The notes under the pieces are model-generated. The model saw only the letters and a program-made list of their open reading frames with translations. It had not been told where the DNA came from and did no database searches. DNA of 6,500 nt from SVQP01 sp045660125 (GTDB lineage: Bacteria; Bacillota; Clostridia; Oscillospirales; CAG-272), in assembly GCA_045660125.1 (NCBI GenBank), contig JAZRDG010000029.1, forward strand, positions 1 to 6,500. The letters are read 5' to 3'. Position numbers and translations under genes: made by a program. Shown here in pieces: positions 5,312 through 6,500 of the stretch (position 1 is the stretch's first letter; the number at the start of each line of letters is the position of its first letter).

Positions 5312-5330
5312 TTCTACATTTATTATAATA

Positions 5331-6500
5331 TTAGAACAGACCGGTGATCACGCCGTTTGCGTCCACGTCGATCTTTTCAGCTGCGGGAACCTTAGGCAGA
5401 CCCGGCATGGTCATAATATCGCCAGTCAGCACGACTACAAAGCCTGCGCCTGCGGATACCTTGACGTTCTTCACCGTGACGGTAAAGCCCTCGGGTGCGC
5501 CCAGCTTGGTCATATCGTCCGAGAAGGAATACTGCGTCTTTGCCATGCAAATGGGGCACTTATCAAAGCCCAGAGCGGTCAGCTCTGCGATCTGCTTCTG
5601 TGCTGCGGGCAGAATGGAAACGCCTGCGCCGCCGTAAACCTTCTTGACAACAGCCTCGATCTTATCCTGAATGCTGCCGTCCAGCTCGTAAGAGAAGGTG
5701 AAATCACCCTGCTCCTCTTCGCAAAGTCTGACAACCTCGGTAGCCAGCTCTACGCCGCCTTCGCCGCCCTTAGCCCAAACCTCGGACAGAACCACGTTAA
5801 CGCCCAGCTCACGGCACTTGCGAATGATCTCCTCGACCTCAGCTTCGGTGTCGGTGGGGAAACGGTTGACAGCAACCACGCAAGGCAGCTTGTACACGTT
5901 CTTGTTATTGGAAACGTGACGCAGCAGGTTAGGCAGACCCTTGCCAAGTGCCTCGAGATTCTCGTTCCCCAGCTCGGTCTTTGCCAAGCCGCCGTGCATC
6001 TTAAGAGCACGAATGGTAGCAACCACGACCACTGCATCGGGGGTCAAGCCTGCCATGCGGCACTTGATATCCAAGAACTTTTCAGCACCCAGATCTCCGC
6101 CAAAGCCTGCCTCGGTCACGGCATAATCACCGAGCTTCATTGCCATCTTGGTGGCGATGACCGAGTTACAGCCGTGCGCGATATTGGCAAACGGCCCACC
6201 GTGTACAAACGCGGGCGTTCCCTCGCGCGACTGCACAAGGTTGGGCTTCAAAGCGTCCTTGAGCAGAGCCGCCATCGCGCCAACAGCGCCAAGCTGGCCT
6301 GCCGTCACGGGCTGCTCGTCATAGGTGTAAGCCACAACAATGCGCGAAAGTCTTTCCTTGAGGTCTGTGCTCGAATTGGCAAGGCAGAACACCGCCATGA
6401 TCTCAGAGGCCACGGTGATGTCAAAGCCATCCTCGCGGGGGACGCCGTTGACACGGCCGCCAAGACCGTCGGTAACGTAGCGAAGCTGGCGGTCGTTCAT
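5331..6500 (-). CDS. fhs: Formate-tetrahydrofolate ligase, C-terminal part (cut by window edge)
   Basis: Cytoplasmic enzyme that joins formate to tetrahydrofolate using ATP, giving 10-formyl-tetrahydrofolate for purine synthesis, one-carbon metabolism or the methyl branch of the Wood-Ljungdahl pathway. The 389 visible residues show clear family signatures: MNDRQLR (1-7), FVHGGPFANIAHGCNSVIATK (98-118), EAGFGGDLGAEKFLDIKCR (130-148), VVVATIRALKMHGG (158-171), VNRFPTDT (211-218) and the end MPGLPKVPAAEKIDVD (365-380). The family is about 555-560 residues long, so about 165 residues lie beyond the right edge, including the ATP-binding PTPAGEGKTT-type loop. The ATG at the edge is internal, not the start. 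It faces the ECF gene convergently. No operon partner is visible. Confidence 0.97.
   Translation of the reverse strand: MNDRQLRYVTDGLGGRVNGVPREDGFDITVASEIMAVFCLANSSTDLKERLSRIVVAYTYDEQPVTAGQLGAVGAMAALLKDALKPNLVQSREGTPAFVHGGPFANIAHGCNSVIATKMAMKLGDYAVTEAGFGGDLGAEKFLDIKCRMAGLTPDAVVVVATIRALKMHGGLAKTELGNENLEALGKGLPNLLRHVSNNKNVYKLPCVVAVNRFPTDTEAEVEEIIRKCRELGVNVVLSEVWAKGGEGGVELATEVVRLCEEEQGDFTFSYELDGSIQDKIEAVVKKVYGGAGVSILPAAQKQIAELTALGFDKCPICMAKTQYSFSDDMTKLGAPEGFTVTVKNVKVSAGAGFVVVLTGDIMTMPGLPKVPAAEKIDVDANGVITGLF

Noticed and set aside
5322..5350. Minus-strand promoter behind fhs, from the TATAAT at 5322-5327
   Set aside because: The -35 position (TGATCA) matches only 3 of 6, and a terminator hairpin and no gene follow. 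The sequence match is kept as a finding, but not called as a promoter.

Overview
The window looks like chromosomal DNA from a Gram-positive, strictly anaerobic gut-type Clostridia (Bacillota), probably close to the Oscillospirales/Ruminococcaceae. This rests on the style of the partial 16S rRNA 5' end, strong GGAGG ribosome binding sites, textbook sigma-A promoters, an ECF transporter S component encoded without its energy module, and a formate-tetrahydrofolate ligase. Species cannot be fixed from about 124 bases of 16S.

Layout, left to right: (1) 1-124, minus strand, the 5' end of a 16S rRNA gene, running off the left edge. (2) 125-503, no protein gene: rRNA leader with a UUCG-capped hairpin, a boxA-like antitermination sequence and two near-duplicate tandem promoters. 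(3) 504-535, a strong hairpin that separates the rRNA promoters from a two-gene minus-strand operon: a xylose-isomerase-like TIM-barrel protein (1767-2585, first) and a Gfo/Idh/MocA oxidoreductase (558-1724, second), with a sigma-A promoter at 2629-2657. (4) 2706-2737 terminator, then a second minus-strand operon: a 70-residue Cro/CI-type regulator (3961-4173) whose stop codon overlaps the start of an M14 zinc carboxypeptidase lipoprotein (2747-3964). (5) 4174-4359, a divergent control region with two back-to-back consensus promoters. (6) 4360-4980, plus strand, an ECF transporter S component. (7) 4981-5330, a gene-free convergent gap packed with palindromes: a terminator, a related palindromic unit, a multi-hairpin element of about 120 bp and a terminator-like hairpin behind fhs. 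(8) 5331-6500, minus strand, the C-terminal 70% of formate-tetrahydrofolate ligase, cut by the right edge.

Functionally these are mostly independent small units: carbohydrate or cyclitol oxidation and isomerisation, a surface peptidase with its own small regulator, uptake of an unidentified vitamin-like substrate, and one-carbon/folate metabolism. I see no defence island, phage, CRISPR array or obviously new multi-gene system. The points most worth a second look are the oxidoreductase/TIM-barrel pair (a candidate 3-keto-sugar pathway), the regulator-peptidase coupling, the shared sequence just downstream of both divergent promoters, and the structured repeat in the convergent gap.
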